Source: Thermomonospora catenispora
GTDB lineage: Bacteria > Actinomycetota > Actinomycetes > Streptosporangiales > Streptosporangiaceae
Assembly (NCBI RefSeq): GCF_006363815.1
Contig: NZ_RRYT01000025.1
Span: 337-64,336 of the forward strand
Length of the DNA stretch: 64,000 nt
Direction: 5' to 3'
In this document: positions 42,328-50,887 of the stretch, piece by piece
Layout: each line of letters opens with the position of its first letter
Position numbering within the stretch: the first letter of the stretch is position 1
Position numbers and translations under genes: made by a program
Notes under the pieces: generated by a model
Seen by the model: the letters and a program-made list of their open reading frames with translations, nothing else
Databases searched by the model: none
Told to the model about the DNA's origin: nothing

Positions 42328-42963
42328 GTGAGTGCCATGGACCACGGTGCCACCGACGTCGCCGAGGAGCAGGTCATCGAGGTCGCGACGCGCCTGTTCG
42401 CCGGGCTCGGTTATGACGTGACCACCCTGGACATGATCTCCGGCGCCCTCGGCGTCCCGACCTCCCGGATCGTCGAACTGACCGGCGGCAAGCGCGAGCT
42501 GTATCTGCGCGTGATGGAACGCCTCTTCGAGGCCAAGTACACCGCGGTGGAGGCCGCCGCCGACGGGGTCGAGACCGGCCGGGAGGCCCTCCACCGGATG
42601 GCGGACCGCTACCTGGACTTCTACGCCGCCCACCCGGACTATCTGGCCCTGTGGGAGCACCGCTCGGTCTCCGACGCCTCCGACATCACCGACGTCGAAG
42701 ACCGCTACATGCGCCCTCTGCTCCGGCTGGTCGCCCGCCGGATCCGCGCCGACGCCCCCGAGGACATCGGCGCCTATGCGATCGTGGGCGTCATCCTGTG
42801 GATCATCAACGGGTTCCTCAGCACCGGCGTCCTGGCCCCCCGTCAGGGCATGAAGCGCGCCGACGACCCCGAGACCCTCGAGTACTTCCGCACCGTCATG
42901 CACACGGTCATCGACCGTCTCCTGGCCCCGCCGCCCGCCCCCGCGCTCGACGGGGGACGCTGA
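42328..42963 (+). CDS. TetR-family regulator A
   Basis: 211 residues from GTG 42328 (ATG 42337 is the alternative). TetR HTH at about residues 12-60 (EVATRLFAGLGYDVTTLDM, ISGALGVPTSRIVELTGGK), followed by a helical effector domain (YLDFYAAHPDYLALWEHRS, SDASDITDVEDRYMRPL). The HTH recognition helix region is degenerate (TSRIVELTGG where most have a Phe/Tyr-rich motif), so DNA binding may be unusual. It is homologous to the convergent TetR B at 43079, sharing LDFY, LA-W--RS and SDA-D-TD segments. Confidence 0.87.
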   Translation: MSAMDHGATDVAEEQVIEVATRLFAGLGYDVTTLDMISGALGVPTSRIVELTGGKRELYLRVMERLFEAKYTAVEAAADGVETGREALHRMADRYLDFYAAHPDYLALWEHRSVSDASDITDVEDRYMRPLLRLVARRIRADAPEDIGAYAIVGVILWIINGFLSTGVLAPRQGMKRADDPETLEYFRTVMHTVIDRLLAPPPAPALDGGR

Positions 42964-42970
42964 TCGCACG

Positions 42971-43001
42971 GGCGGACCGGGAGAGGCTCCCGGCGTCCGC
43001 C
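42971..43001 (+). terminator. Terminator after TetR A
   Basis: Stem with small bulge (GGCGGAC-CGGGAG paired to CTCCCG-GC-GTCCGCC), 3-nt loop, 7 bp after the stop at 42963; it lies between the two convergent TetR genes. Confidence 0.5.
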
Positions 43002-43078
43002 CCGCCCATCGCCCCTCCATCGACCGCGGTCGGGGCGTTCACCCCGCCGGACGCGGAACGGCCTCTCGGCCCGGTCCC

Positions 43079-43699
43079 TCACTGCGGACAGAGCCGCTCC
43101 AGCAGCTCGGCCATGTAGCCGCGGAACACCGCCTGGGCGCGGGGGTCGCCGGGTCCCAGCGTCGAGCCGTCGGGCTGGGAGATGCCGCGGGTGGCGAATC
43201 CCGCCAGGCACCAGGTGAACACGCTGAACAGCATCTGGAAGGCGGGATCGTTCGTGGGGTCGCCGCCCAGCAGCTGCGCGGCCTTCCGGCGGATCGGCTC
43301 CTGGTAGAGCTGTTCGAGGTCGGTCATGTCCGCCGCGTCCGACAGGGCGCGCTGCTGCCAGACGGCCAGCTCCTCCAGGTGCTGGAGGTAGAAGTCCAGG
43401 GCGCGGTCGATGAGGGCGCGCCTCCAGTCGGCGTCGGGGGCGATCTGTGCGGCGACCCGCTCCAGCATCCGGCACTGTTCCTGGCTGAAGCGTTCGAGCA
43501 GCCCTCGGTACACCCCGGTCCGGCCGCCCGCGGCCATGACCTCTCCGCGGTCCACCCCGGCCGCGCTCGCGATCATCTCCGTGGTGGTCCCGTCGTAGCC
43601 CAGCCGGGCGAACAGGCGCAGGGCCGCGGCGTAGATCTGGTCGCGCCCGGTCTCCTCGCCTCTCGCTCTGGCCTCGTTGTGGGCCTCCATGCCGGACAT
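43079..43699 (-). CDS. TetR-family regulator B
   Basis: About 206 residues from ATG 43699; ATG 43690 is equally possible, with AGGAG upstream, while the longer frame to 43822 has hydrophobic non-TetR sequence. HTH at about residues 15-60 (IYAAALRLFARLGYDGTTTEM, IASAAGVDRGEVMAAGG) and helical C-terminal domain (ALDFYLQHLEELAVWQQRA, SDAADMTDLEQLYQEPI). A paralogue of TetR A, with which it converges. Its own upstream region contains TGAACA/TGTTCA arms at 43816 and 43842, which are too far apart to be sure of. Confidence 0.87.
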   Translation of the reverse strand: MSGMEAHNEARARGEETGRDQIYAAALRLFARLGYDGTTTEMIASAAGVDRGEVMAAGGRTGVYRGLLERFSQEQCRMLERVAAQIAPDADWRRALIDRALDFYLQHLEELAVWQQRALSDAADMTDLEQLYQEPIRRKAAQLLGGDPTNDPAFQMLFSVFTWCLAGFATRGISQPDGSTLGPGDPRAQAVFRGYMAELLERLCPQ

Positions 43700-44153
43700 A
43701 TCTCCTGAATCACCACAAAGGTACCCACCCCAGCGGCCATTGTTCGACAAATCAGCCGACCGGCGCACCATCACCACGGGAATGATCGCTATAGAAATGA
43801 CAATTCCGATGACGGTGAACAACTACTGACAAAACGGAGAATGTTCATACGATCTTGCAGGGCGGACCATCGGTCCCGACACCGGGGCGACACCGCGGAC
43901 GATCGCCGCCCGTTCGCACCCTGCGCGACCGTCGCCCGGGGCGAGAAACCGCCGGGACGGTCACCGGCCCCCGCACGTCCGGCGCCGCCGGGTCCGACCT
44001 GCCGCGCCGGGCCGCCGCGCATACTGAAAGCAGCATTTTCATTTAAAGCAACTGGGAATACCGAAGTCCTTGATCACCGATCCCATAACCGCGCGATCAC
44101 GGTCGGTAGAGGGTCGCGCGGTTCCGTCGATGCGGCGGAGTATCGTTCTGGTC
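43700..44153. other. Divergent region between two TetR genes
   Basis: About 450 bp. The left part is unusually AT-rich for the window (about 43770-43850), with inverted TGAACA (43816-43821) and TGTTCA (43842-43847) elements; otherwise nothing is recognised. Confidence 0.4.
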
Positions 44154-44831
44154 GTGACCTCAGTCTCCGAAGAGCCCGCCTGGCGCCAGCGCGCCGTCGA
44201 GCGTTCGACCCATGCCGCCAAACTCCGCGCCGAACAGCGCGTGCAACGCTTCTTGGACTCGGCACAAGAGTTGATCGCGGAGAAGGGGACCACGGACTTC
44301 ACCGTCCAAGAGGTCGTCGATCGCTCCAAGCAGTCGCTGCGCAGCTTCTACCAGCACTTCGACGGCAAGCACGAACTGCTGCTGGCGCTGTTCGAGGACG
44401 CGCTGTTCAAGTCGGCGGCCGAGATCAGAGAGGTCATCGCCGCCGAGTCCGACCCCCTGAAGCGGCTGCGCACGGCCGTGGAGGTGCTGTACCGCAACTC
44501 CCACCCGCACTCCGGCGCCCAGCAGCCGCTGTTCAGCGACTTCGCCCTGCAGCTCCTGGTCAGGCACCCGGCCGAGGTCGCGGCCGCCAACCAGCCGCTG
44601 CTGACGGTCTTCACCGAGCTCATCGAGCAGGCCGCCGAGGCCGGTGCCGTCCCCCGCGGCAGGCCCCGGCGCCGGGCCGCGCTGGTGACGCAGACGGTCA
44701 TGTTCGCCGCGTTCGTCGCCCAGGTCGGCGCCGCCGAGGGGCCCGCCACCCCGATCACCGCCGAGGAGGTCTGGCGATTCTGCCTCGGCGGGCTCTCCGC
44801 CGCTCCCCCCGAGGCGGACGAGCAGGCCTAG
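44154..44831 (+). CDS. TetR-family regulator C
   Basis: 225 residues from GTG 44154 (GTG ACC TCA); upstream in-frame ATGs would add residues without TetR features. HTH at about 25-75 (FLDSAQELIAEKGTTDFTVQ, VVDRSKQSLRSFYQHFDGK, with the Phe/Tyr-rich recognition helix intact), then helical effector domain ending LPPEADEQA-like. It stops 6 bp before the convergent galT gene. The target is unknown. Confidence 0.88.
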   Translation: MTSVSEEPAWRQRAVERSTHAAKLRAEQRVQRFLDSAQELIAEKGTTDFTVQEVVDRSKQSLRSFYQHFDGKHELLLALFEDALFKSAAEIREVIAAESDPLKRLRTAVEVLYRNSHPHSGAQQPLFSDFALQLLVRHPAEVAAANQPLLTVFTELIEQAAEAGAVPRGRPRRRAALVTQTVMFAAFVAQVGAAEGPATPITAEEVWRFCLGGLSAAPPEADEQA

Positions 44832-44837
44832 CCGCCG

Positions 44838-45881
44838 TCAGGAGGCGACCTCGCGCAGCCGCCGGGCCGCCGCCTCGGGCGCGACGTCGTTGACGAACGC
44901 CTCCATGCCGGACTCGGTGCCGGCCAGGTGCTTCAGCCTGTCCGCCGCGCGCCGGACGGTGAACAGCTCCAGGTGCAGGGCCAGCTCCCCCTCGCCCCGA
45001 GGGGCCTGGTGCCAGGCCGCCACGTACGGGGTCGGGGCCGCCCGGACGGCCCGGCCGGGCTCGAGGAACAGCCGGTCGAAACGGCGGAGGAGCTCCAGGT
45101 ACAGGCCGGGGAACTCGGCGCGTTCGGCCTCGTTCAGCGCGGTCAGGTCGGGCACCCGGCGGTTGGGGTACAGGTGCACCTCATAGGGCCAGCGGGCGGC
45201 GTGGGGGACGAAGGCGGTCCAGTGCTCGGCGGCCAGCACCACCCGTTCGGGGTCGGCCCGCTGAGCGGCCAGCAGATCCTCGAAGAGATTGCGGCCGGTC
45301 TCGCGCCGGTGCCGGGCCGCCTGCTCGATCATCTTCGCGGTGCGCGGGGCGATGAACGGGAGGGCGTAGATCTGCCCGTGCGGGTGCTGCAACGTCACGC
45401 CGATCTCGGCGCCCCGGTTCTCGAAGCAGTACACCTGCCGCACCTGCGGCAGGGCCGACAGCTCGGCGGTGCGGTCGATCCAGGCCTCCAGCACCAGACG
45501 GACGCGGTCCGCCGGCAGGTCCGCGAACGACAGGTGATGGTCGGAGGTGAAGCACACCACCTCGCAGCGTCCGGTCTCCCCCACCAGCGAGGGGAAGCGG
45601 TTCTCCAGGACCACCACCTCGTAGTCGTCGGCGGGGATCTCGCTCAGCCGTCCGTCCCGGGACGGGCACAGCGGGCACTCCCCCGGCGGCGGCTGGTAGG
45701 TCCGGTCCTGACGGTGCGCCGCGATGATCACGTGGTCTCCGGTCACCACGTCCCGGCGCACCTCGCTGCGCATCGCCGGCGATGTCGGCGGACGCCGGTC
45801 GGCCGGCGCCCGCACGGGCGTCCCGCCGGCGGTGTAGTAGATCAGCTCGCGTCCGTCGGCCAGCTTCGCGACGGTCTTCAC
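44838..45881 (-). CDS. galT: Galactose-1-phosphate uridylyltransferase
   Basis: 347 residues of the HIT-superfamily GalT: UDP-glucose + galactose-1-phosphate to glucose-1-phosphate + UDP-galactose (Leloir pathway). Motifs: the CPLC zinc pair, DYEVVVLENRFPSL, FENRGAEIGVTLQHPHGQIY with the active-site HPHGQ, and ELFTVRRAADRLKHLAGTE near the C-terminus. GTG 45881 fits the family N-terminus (VKTVAKLADGRELIYY). No galK or galE is close. It lies just downstream of the MftF gene on the same strand, which hints at nucleotide-sugar supply for mycofactocin glycosylation, but this is inference. Confidence 0.9.
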   Translation of the reverse strand: MKTVAKLADGRELIYYTAGGTPVRAPADRRPPTSPAMRSEVRRDVVTGDHVIIAAHRQDRTYQPPPGECPLCPSRDGRLSEIPADDYEVVVLENRFPSLVGETGRCEVVCFTSDHHLSFADLPADRVRLVLEAWIDRTAELSALPQVRQVYCFENRGAEIGVTLQHPHGQIYALPFIAPRTAKMIEQAARHRRETGRNLFEDLLAAQRADPERVVLAAEHWTAFVPHAARWPYEVHLYPNRRVPDLTALNEAERAEFPGLYLELLRRFDRLFLEPGRAVRAAPTPYVAAWHQAPRGEGELALHLELFTVRRAADRLKHLAGTESGMEAFVNDVAPEAAARRLREVAS

Positions 45882-46036
45882 CTCGCGCTCCCCCACGCTC
45901 GTGCCGGATCGTTCCGGCACGACCGTACGCGTCTTCGCCGCCCCGTCCGGCCGGAATCGGGCACCTTCCGCGGAGCGGACGGACGGCCCTCGAAGAGGCG
46001 TCCGGCCCCGCGTCGGGACGACGGCCGGCGCAGCGA

Positions 46037-47440
46037 TCAGATCGGCTTGCCGACGATCACGGGCCGGACCGGGATGACGGTGCGGTGGCGGAGACAGCCG
46101 GCCCACACCCCGGCCCCGTAGGCCATGTCGTCGGCCAGGACGCCGAGCGTGAACCGCACCGGGTCCAGGTCGGGGCGGCGTTCGGCCCAGGCGGCCAGGG
46201 GGGGACCGAGCAGCAGCGAGGCCACGGCGATGCTCCGGGACCGGCGGCGCCCTCCGCTCGCCAGGAGGGCGAGCAGCGCCGGGCCGGCGAACTGGGCGGC
46301 ATAACGGCCGATGCCGAGCCAGGTCCGATACGTCGCCTCGGCCATCGCGCGCGGCACCCCCCGGGTCGGGACGCCCGCCCGGCGAAGCCTGCGGCGCATC
46401 GTCAGGTTCGCCATGCCGAACGCCGCGGCGGCGGCGAGCGGACGGCGGGCCAGCAGCGCGGCGACGGTCAGCGCGGGCCAGGGATGCAGCGCCAGCGGAG
46501 ATATCGCGACGGGGTGACGCACCGCCAGCGGAGCGGCCGAGGTGCCGTAGCGGAACCGCCGAAGCAGCAGGCCGCCCCAGGTGGGCGGCTCGTGGTGGCC
46601 GATCCGCACCGCGGGTTCGTAGCGGATCCGCCAGCCGCGTTCGTGCAACCGCCAGATCAGGTCGACATCCTCCCCCACCGGCATCGTCGGGTCGAACACC
46701 GTCTCGCCGCGCGCCGCCTCCAGCAGGGCGGAGCGGCGGGCCAGCAGCGCGGCGGTCGGCACGTACGACACCCGTGCGCCCGGGACCACCCGCGCCGGGC
46801 GGTCGCCCAGGTCCAGGCCGCCGTTGGCGCGCGCGTAGCGGCCCGGCCCGGTGTCGCGGGCGAGCGCGACGATGCGGGGAGCGACCGCCGCGACCAGCGG
46901 ATCGGCGAAGTGCCCGGCCAGCCGGTCGATCCAGTCGGGGTCCGGCAGGCAGTCGCTGTCGAGGAAGGCGACCAGCTCGCTGGAGGTGTGCTCCAACCCG
47001 GTGTTGCGGGCGGCGGCGGGTCCGCCGTTCACCGGTCGCCGCACCAGCTCGGCGCCGTGTCGCCGGGCGACCTCGGCGACGGCGGCCGCATCGGCGGACC
47101 CGTCGTCGACGACCAGAACGGGGTGTCGGCCGCCGAGCGCGGACAGGCAGCGGTCCAGCAGCACGGGACGGTCCAGGACGGGGATCACCACGGTCACGTC
47201 GGCCGCGCGGGCGGGGGGAGGGCACGGATGGGCCAGACCGGCGTCGGTGAGGCGGCGGGCCAGGGCGCCCGTGACCGGCGAGGAGACCGGACCGTCGCGC
47301 AGCTCCCGCCAGGCGGCCAGGCCCGCGGCGCTCAGGCGCACCACGCGGGCCGGGGAGCCGCCGAACCACAGTCCCTCGGCGAGCTCTCTGGCGCCGTCGT
47401 CCACGGTGATGCGGAATCCGTTCGGCAGGGGCGGGGTCAC
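46037..47440 (-). CDS. mftF: Mycofactocin glycosyltransferase MftF
   Basis: 467 residues. An N-terminal small domain (LWFGGSPARVVRLSAAGL) is followed by a GT2 catalytic domain: TVVIPVLDRP, VVDDGSADAA, NTGLEHTSSELVAFLDSDC with the DxD-like DSD, and GEDVDLIWRLHERGW. Hydrophobic stretches at the C-terminal third suggest membrane association. MftF adds beta-1,4-linked glucose units to premycofactocinol, the step that makes the mature redox cofactor. It lies 4 kb from the rest of the cluster, with unrelated genes between. GTG 47440 start. Confidence 0.9.
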   Translation of the reverse strand: MTPPLPNGFRITVDDGARELAEGLWFGGSPARVVRLSAAGLAAWRELRDGPVSSPVTGALARRLTDAGLAHPCPPPARAADVTVVIPVLDRPVLLDRCLSALGGRHPVLVVDDGSADAAAVAEVARRHGAELVRRPVNGGPAAARNTGLEHTSSELVAFLDSDCLPDPDWIDRLAGHFADPLVAAVAPRIVALARDTGPGRYARANGGLDLGDRPARVVPGARVSYVPTAALLARRSALLEAARGETVFDPTMPVGEDVDLIWRLHERGWRIRYEPAVRIGHHEPPTWGGLLLRRFRYGTSAAPLAVRHPVAISPLALHPWPALTVAALLARRPLAAAAAFGMANLTMRRRLRRAGVPTRGVPRAMAEATYRTWLGIGRYAAQFAGPALLALLASGGRRRSRSIAVASLLLGPPLAAWAERRPDLDPVRFTLGVLADDMAYGAGVWAGCLRHRTVIPVRPVIVGKPI

Positions 47441-48027
47441 AGGGGCTGATCCTCCATCCGCCGGCGCGGCGTCTCATGCGGGCTCGCCGAGGGCCGGCAC
47501 GGGTCGCCGTCCGCCCACCCCGTCGCCGGGGCGGTCTGCTCGCGTCCGGCGCCGGAGGCGGCGCGCGTCCCGTGTCGGCGCCCGGCGCCGAGGGGCGCCC
47601 GCCAGGTTAATGGCACCGTGTGCAGAAAGGAAGGGGGTGCGCGCCGGTCACCGGGGCCGGCGCCCCGGGCCGGAGGGCGACGGTCGGCTCGGCGCCGGCG
47701 GTCCCGCAGAGCGCGTCCGGCCCCTCGCCCCGGCGACCGTTCCCGCGGACGTCCCTCGCACACCCGTCCGCGTCGACGAACGGGAACGCCGCACGGTGTC
47801 CGGCCGTGCACGAGGGGCTGCCCGGGCGAGGCCGATCATGTTAGATTCCGGGTCGGTACTTACGTACTTACATCGTAAGTAGGGGGTCGATGGGCCGTGC
47901 GGCAGAGCCGTCCGCGCACAGGAGCCCTCCGCCCCGCCGTGTCCGCACCGGCCGCTCGTCCCCCGCGCCCTCATCGTCACGGCACCGGCCCGCCGACGCC
48001 GTGCTCTCACCCCCCAGGAGCGCCCCC
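47441..48027. other. Region between mftF and the serine hydrolase gene
   Basis: About 590 bp. No gene recognised. It contains the operator-like cluster at 47857-47881 (listed separately); the left half has no visible feature. Confidence 0.45.
47857..47881. promoter_or_regulatory. Operator-like TACTTAC cluster upstream of the serine hydrolase gene
   Basis: TACTTACG (47857-47864) and its inverse CGTAAGTA (47874-47881) flank a third TACTTAC in direct orientation (47865-47871). TetR-family regulators bind such repeated elements; the cluster is about 150 bp upstream of ATG 48028 and may overlap its promoter. Confidence 0.5.
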
Positions 48028-49143
48028 ATGCCCCCCAGACTGCTGTCCGCGGCCATGGCCGCCGCCCTGACCGTCGGCCTGTGCGCCCCCGCCGCCCAGG
48101 CCGCCCCGGTCCGGCCCTCCTCCGCCGCCCCGGCGGTGGACGCCGGCTGGCCGTACTCGGTGCTTCCCGGCTTCGACCCGCTCCGGGCGTCCTCCCGCCC
48201 GACGACGCTGGTCAGCGCGCCCAGGAAGCTGAACGTCACCTACACGGTGAACGGCAGGACCCGCACCCTGCAGGACTATCTGAACCGCACCGCCCAGGGG
48301 TTCGCGGTCCTGGACGGCGACCGGATCGTCATGGAGTGGTACGGGTGGGGCTTCACCCGCCACTCACTGTTCCAGTCCTGGTCGATGGCCAAGTCCTTCA
48401 CCGCCGACGCCGTCGGGATCGCCCTGCGCGAGGGGAGGATCCGCGACCTGGACGACACGGTCGGCGCCTACGTCCCCGAGCTGAGGAACTCCGCCTACGG
48501 CGACGTCTCGCTGCGGAACCTGCTGCGGATGTCCTCGGGCATCGCCTGGAACGAGGTCCCCGACAACATCCCTCTGCATCTGTCGGCGAGCCTGGGCGTC
48601 CAGAGCACCCTGCAGATGGCGGCCGCCGCCCGACGCGGCTGGGAGCCGGGCACCCGGTTCAGCTACAACAGCCTCAACAGCGCCGTTCTGGCCCTCGTCC
48701 TGCAGCGGGCCACCGGCATGCCCTTCCACCGGTACATCCAGCAGAAGATCTGGGAGCCGGCGGGCATGGCCGCCGACGCCTATGTCGGCAACGACTCCAA
48801 CGGCAACGGCATGGGGTACTGCTGCTTCTACGCCACCGTCCGCGACTACGCCCGCTTCGGCAAGCTGATGCTCGACCACGGCGTCGTCGCGGGCCGCCAG
48901 GTCGTCCCCCGCGACTGGGTCGCCGCGGCCACCGCCCCGACCGGGGTCAGCCCCTCCTACGGGCTGCACTGGTGGATCGACCCGGGCGAGGGCTTCTACG
49001 CCTCCGGCGCCTTCGACCAGAAGATCTACGTCTCCACCCGGCACAAGGTCGTCATCGTGCGCACCACCGGCCTGAACATCGACGACGAGGAGACCCTGCC
49101 GGCCATGCGCGCCATCGCCGCCGAGGTCGCCCGCACCCGCTGA
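48028..49143 (+). CDS. Secreted beta-lactamase-family serine hydrolase
   Basis: 371 residues. Signal peptide of about 32 residues (SAAMAAALTVGLCAPAAQA, cleavage likely after AQA). The penicillin-binding/beta-lactamase fold follows: SxxK nucleophile in QSWSMAKSF (Ser about residue 118), YxN-type motif in FSYNSLNS, and a C-terminal HKVVIVRTTG in place of KTG. Class C-like esterase/peptidase activity on an extracellular ester or peptide is expected rather than antibiotic hydrolysis. CAGGAG precedes ATG 48028; longer upstream frames have no signal sequence. A repeated operator-like motif lies upstream. Confidence 0.88.
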   Translation: MPPRLLSAAMAAALTVGLCAPAAQAAPVRPSSAAPAVDAGWPYSVLPGFDPLRASSRPTTLVSAPRKLNVTYTVNGRTRTLQDYLNRTAQGFAVLDGDRIVMEWYGWGFTRHSLFQSWSMAKSFTADAVGIALREGRIRDLDDTVGAYVPELRNSAYGDVSLRNLLRMSSGIAWNEVPDNIPLHLSASLGVQSTLQMAAAARRGWEPGTRFSYNSLNSAVLALVLQRATGMPFHRYIQQKIWEPAGMAADAYVGNDSNGNGMGYCCFYATVRDYARFGKLMLDHGVVAGRQVVPRDWVAAATAPTGVSPSYGLHWWIDPGEGFYASGAFDQKIYVSTRHKVVIVRTTGLNIDDEETLPAMRAIAAEVARTR

Positions 49144-49160
49144 TCCGCCCTCCGGACACG

Positions 49161-49196
49161 TCCCGCCGGACCGAGGGCGCCCCCGGTCCGGCGGGA
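49161..49196 (+). terminator. Terminator after the serine hydrolase gene
   Basis: Perfect 13-bp inverted repeat TCCCGCCGGACCG / CGGTCCGGCGGGA, 10-nt loop, 17 bp after the stop. Confidence 0.6.
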
Positions 49197-49246
49197 GTCG
49201 GCCCGCGCCCGTCGGACCGGGGGCGCGGATGTTCAGGGCATGACCG

Positions 49247-49507
49247 ATGGAGATGCCGCACGGCGGGGCCGTCGTCGCGCTGATCGACCGGACCGCCGGC
49301 ACGGCCGCCGCCGACGCCGGCGGGCCGAACACCGCCGCCCGCCCTCCGGCCACCGTCGACCTGCACGTCCGGCACCCGGCGCGCGCCGAGGGCGACCGCG
49401 TGCACGCCTCCGCCGAGGTCCTCAAGGTCGGCCGCCGTCTCATCACCGTCGAGCGCAGGGTCACCGACGAGGAGGCCGGCCGGTGGCCGTCCCGGACGTC
49501 GGCATGA
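49247..49507 (+). pseudogene. Remnant of a PaaI-like hotdog thioesterase
   Basis: The frame MEMPHGGAVVALIDRTAGTA, then VDLHVRHPARAEGDRVHAS-like and VLKVGRRLITVERRV, matches the core of PaaI/4HBT acyl-CoA thioesterases, which normally have about 130-150 residues. The N-terminal 50 or so residues before HGG are missing, and near 49485 the natural continuation (RPVAVPDVGMMII) is found in another frame, so there is also a likely frameshift. Both defects suggest decay; sequencing error could explain only the second. Confidence 0.6.
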
Positions 49508-49567
49508 TGATCATCCCGCGTCACGGCCGCACCGACGGGTCCCGGCGTTCCCGCCGCGGGCGTCCGC

Positions 49568-50365
49568 TCAGGGTTTGCGGGCGACCGCGCCGTAGGCGTC
49601 GATCGGCTCGGCGTCGGGGCCGTCCGGACGCCACTGCGTGATGGGGACCAGGCCCGGCTCCAGCATCTCCAGGCCGGCGAAGCAGCGGGCGAGCTGATCG
49701 GGGCTGCGCAGGATGTAGGGGGCGCCGCCGCTCTCCACCAGCCTGTCGGCGCCCTCGACCACGGCCGAGCCGGTGTCGGTGCCGTCCCACAGCACCAGAT
49801 GGCTGCCGGGCGCGACGGCGTCCATCATCCGCCCCACGATGGAGCGCACCACGTCCAGGTCGGGCTCATAGCCGAGGACCCCCATGAACATCACCGCGAT
49901 CGGCCGGTCGAAGTCCAGCGACTTCGCCGCCTCGGCGAGGATCTTCTCCGGGTCGTGGTAGTCGGCGTGCACGTAGGCGGCCGACCCCTCGGCGGTGACG
50001 TCGGTCAGCAGGGCGCGGGCGTGCACCAGCACCAGCGGGTCGTTGTCCACGTAGACGACCCGGGATTCGGGGGCGACCCGCTGGGCGACCTGATGGGTGT
50101 TCTCCATGGTGGGCAGACCGGTCCCCACGTCGAGGAACTGCCGGACGCCCGCCTCGGCCGCCAGGTGGCGCACCGCCCGGATGAGGAACCGCCGGGACTC
50201 CCGCGCCATGACGACGATCTCGGGATAGACCTCGGCCACGGCCTCCCCGGCGGCGCGGTCGGCCTCGAAGTTGTCCTTGCCGCCCATCCAGTAGTTCCAG
50301 ATCCGGGCGGCGTGCGGCACGTCGAACTTCAGCTGTTCGGCGAGTTCGGGATCCAGGTCGGCCAT
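49568..50365 (-). CDS. SAM-dependent methyltransferase, DUF574 family
   Basis: 265 residues. The family pattern is clear: PHAARIWNYWMGGKDNFEAD at the N-terminus, the SAM-binding FLDVGTGLPTMENTHQVAQ, VVYVDNDPLVLVHARALL, DFDRPIAVMFMGVLGY and the C-terminal PDQLARCFAGLEMLEPGLV. These proteins are abundant and multicopy in actinomycetes; the true substrate is unknown. It is separated from the mycofactocin SDR by a 520-bp region containing an AT-rich inverted repeat. Confidence 0.9.
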   Translation of the reverse strand: MADLDPELAEQLKFDVPHAARIWNYWMGGKDNFEADRAAGEAVAEVYPEIVVMARESRRFLIRAVRHLAAEAGVRQFLDVGTGLPTMENTHQVAQRVAPESRVVYVDNDPLVLVHARALLTDVTAEGSAAYVHADYHDPEKILAEAAKSLDFDRPIAVMFMGVLGYEPDLDVVRSIVGRMMDAVAPGSHLVLWDGTDTGSAVVEGADRLVESGGAPYILRSPDQLARCFAGLEMLEPGLVPITQWRPDGPDAEPIDAYGAVARKP

Positions 50366-50887
50366 ATCCGAGCCCCCATGCGGCGGTCACGAGACTGAAG
50401 GGATCATACTCCTGAATTCACCGGATCCCGCCGATTGCCCTCACCGGGTGGGGATGCGACCGCCTTGGGGCGAGGCCGATCCGAACCGCCCGTCGAATGA
50501 CGAGAAGGCCAGAGCCGCCGTGGAGTCGAACCTCCGCCGACCAGCCCGCTATGGATAAATAAATCCATAATCAACCATAATTATCCGCCTTGCCCCTTCG
50601 AGGAAACGATCGAGGGGACGCACCGGAACCCCCGCGACCTCAGGGGCGACGCCTCGCCGCCGCCCCGTCGCCGTCGCGGCCGCCCCGAGCGCATCCCCCT
50701 TCAGACCTCGCGGAGGGGAGTCGACAACGCCCACCGGAGACCGCCGTGACCCTCTTGCCCCTTTTGACACCGAGTGCCATCATGACCACCCGTACCGATC
50801 ATCGGCCCGGCCCCCCGCGGGCGCTCGTCTCACCTCTCGGAACCGCCCGTCCCCCTTCGCCGGGTCCGGCCACCGTGGAGGCATCCC
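50366..50887. other. Intergenic region with an AT-rich core
   Basis: 522 bp between the divergent methyltransferase and mycofactocin-SDR genes. It holds the AT-rich inverted repeat at 50550-50569 and a tRNA-like GTTCGA sequence on the minus strand that does not fold as a tRNA. No gene recognised. Confidence 0.5.
50550..50569. promoter_or_regulatory. AT-rich inverted repeat, possible operator/promoter
   Basis: TATGGAT / ATCCATA arms around AAATAA, continuing into more AT-rich DNA to about 50584, in a genome context of about 70% GC. It may hold a promoter for the methyltransferase gene on the minus strand or the SDR gene on the plus strand, or be a regulator site. Confidence 0.4.

Noticed and set aside
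43816-43847. TGAACA/TGTTCA inverted arms before TetR B as an operator
   Set aside because: Only 6-bp arms separated by 20 bp; chance occurrence is likely, so it was not listed as a feature.
44838-47477. Single 879-residue frame spanning galT and antisense of mftF
   Set aside because: The open frame reaches across mftF in another frame; galT similarity begins at GTG 45881.
50500-50560. tRNA-like T-arm (GTTCGACTCC) on the minus strand, possible attachment site
   Set aside because: T-stem has mismatches and no acceptor, D or anticodon arms can be folded from the neighbouring AT-rich DNA; no integrase nearby.
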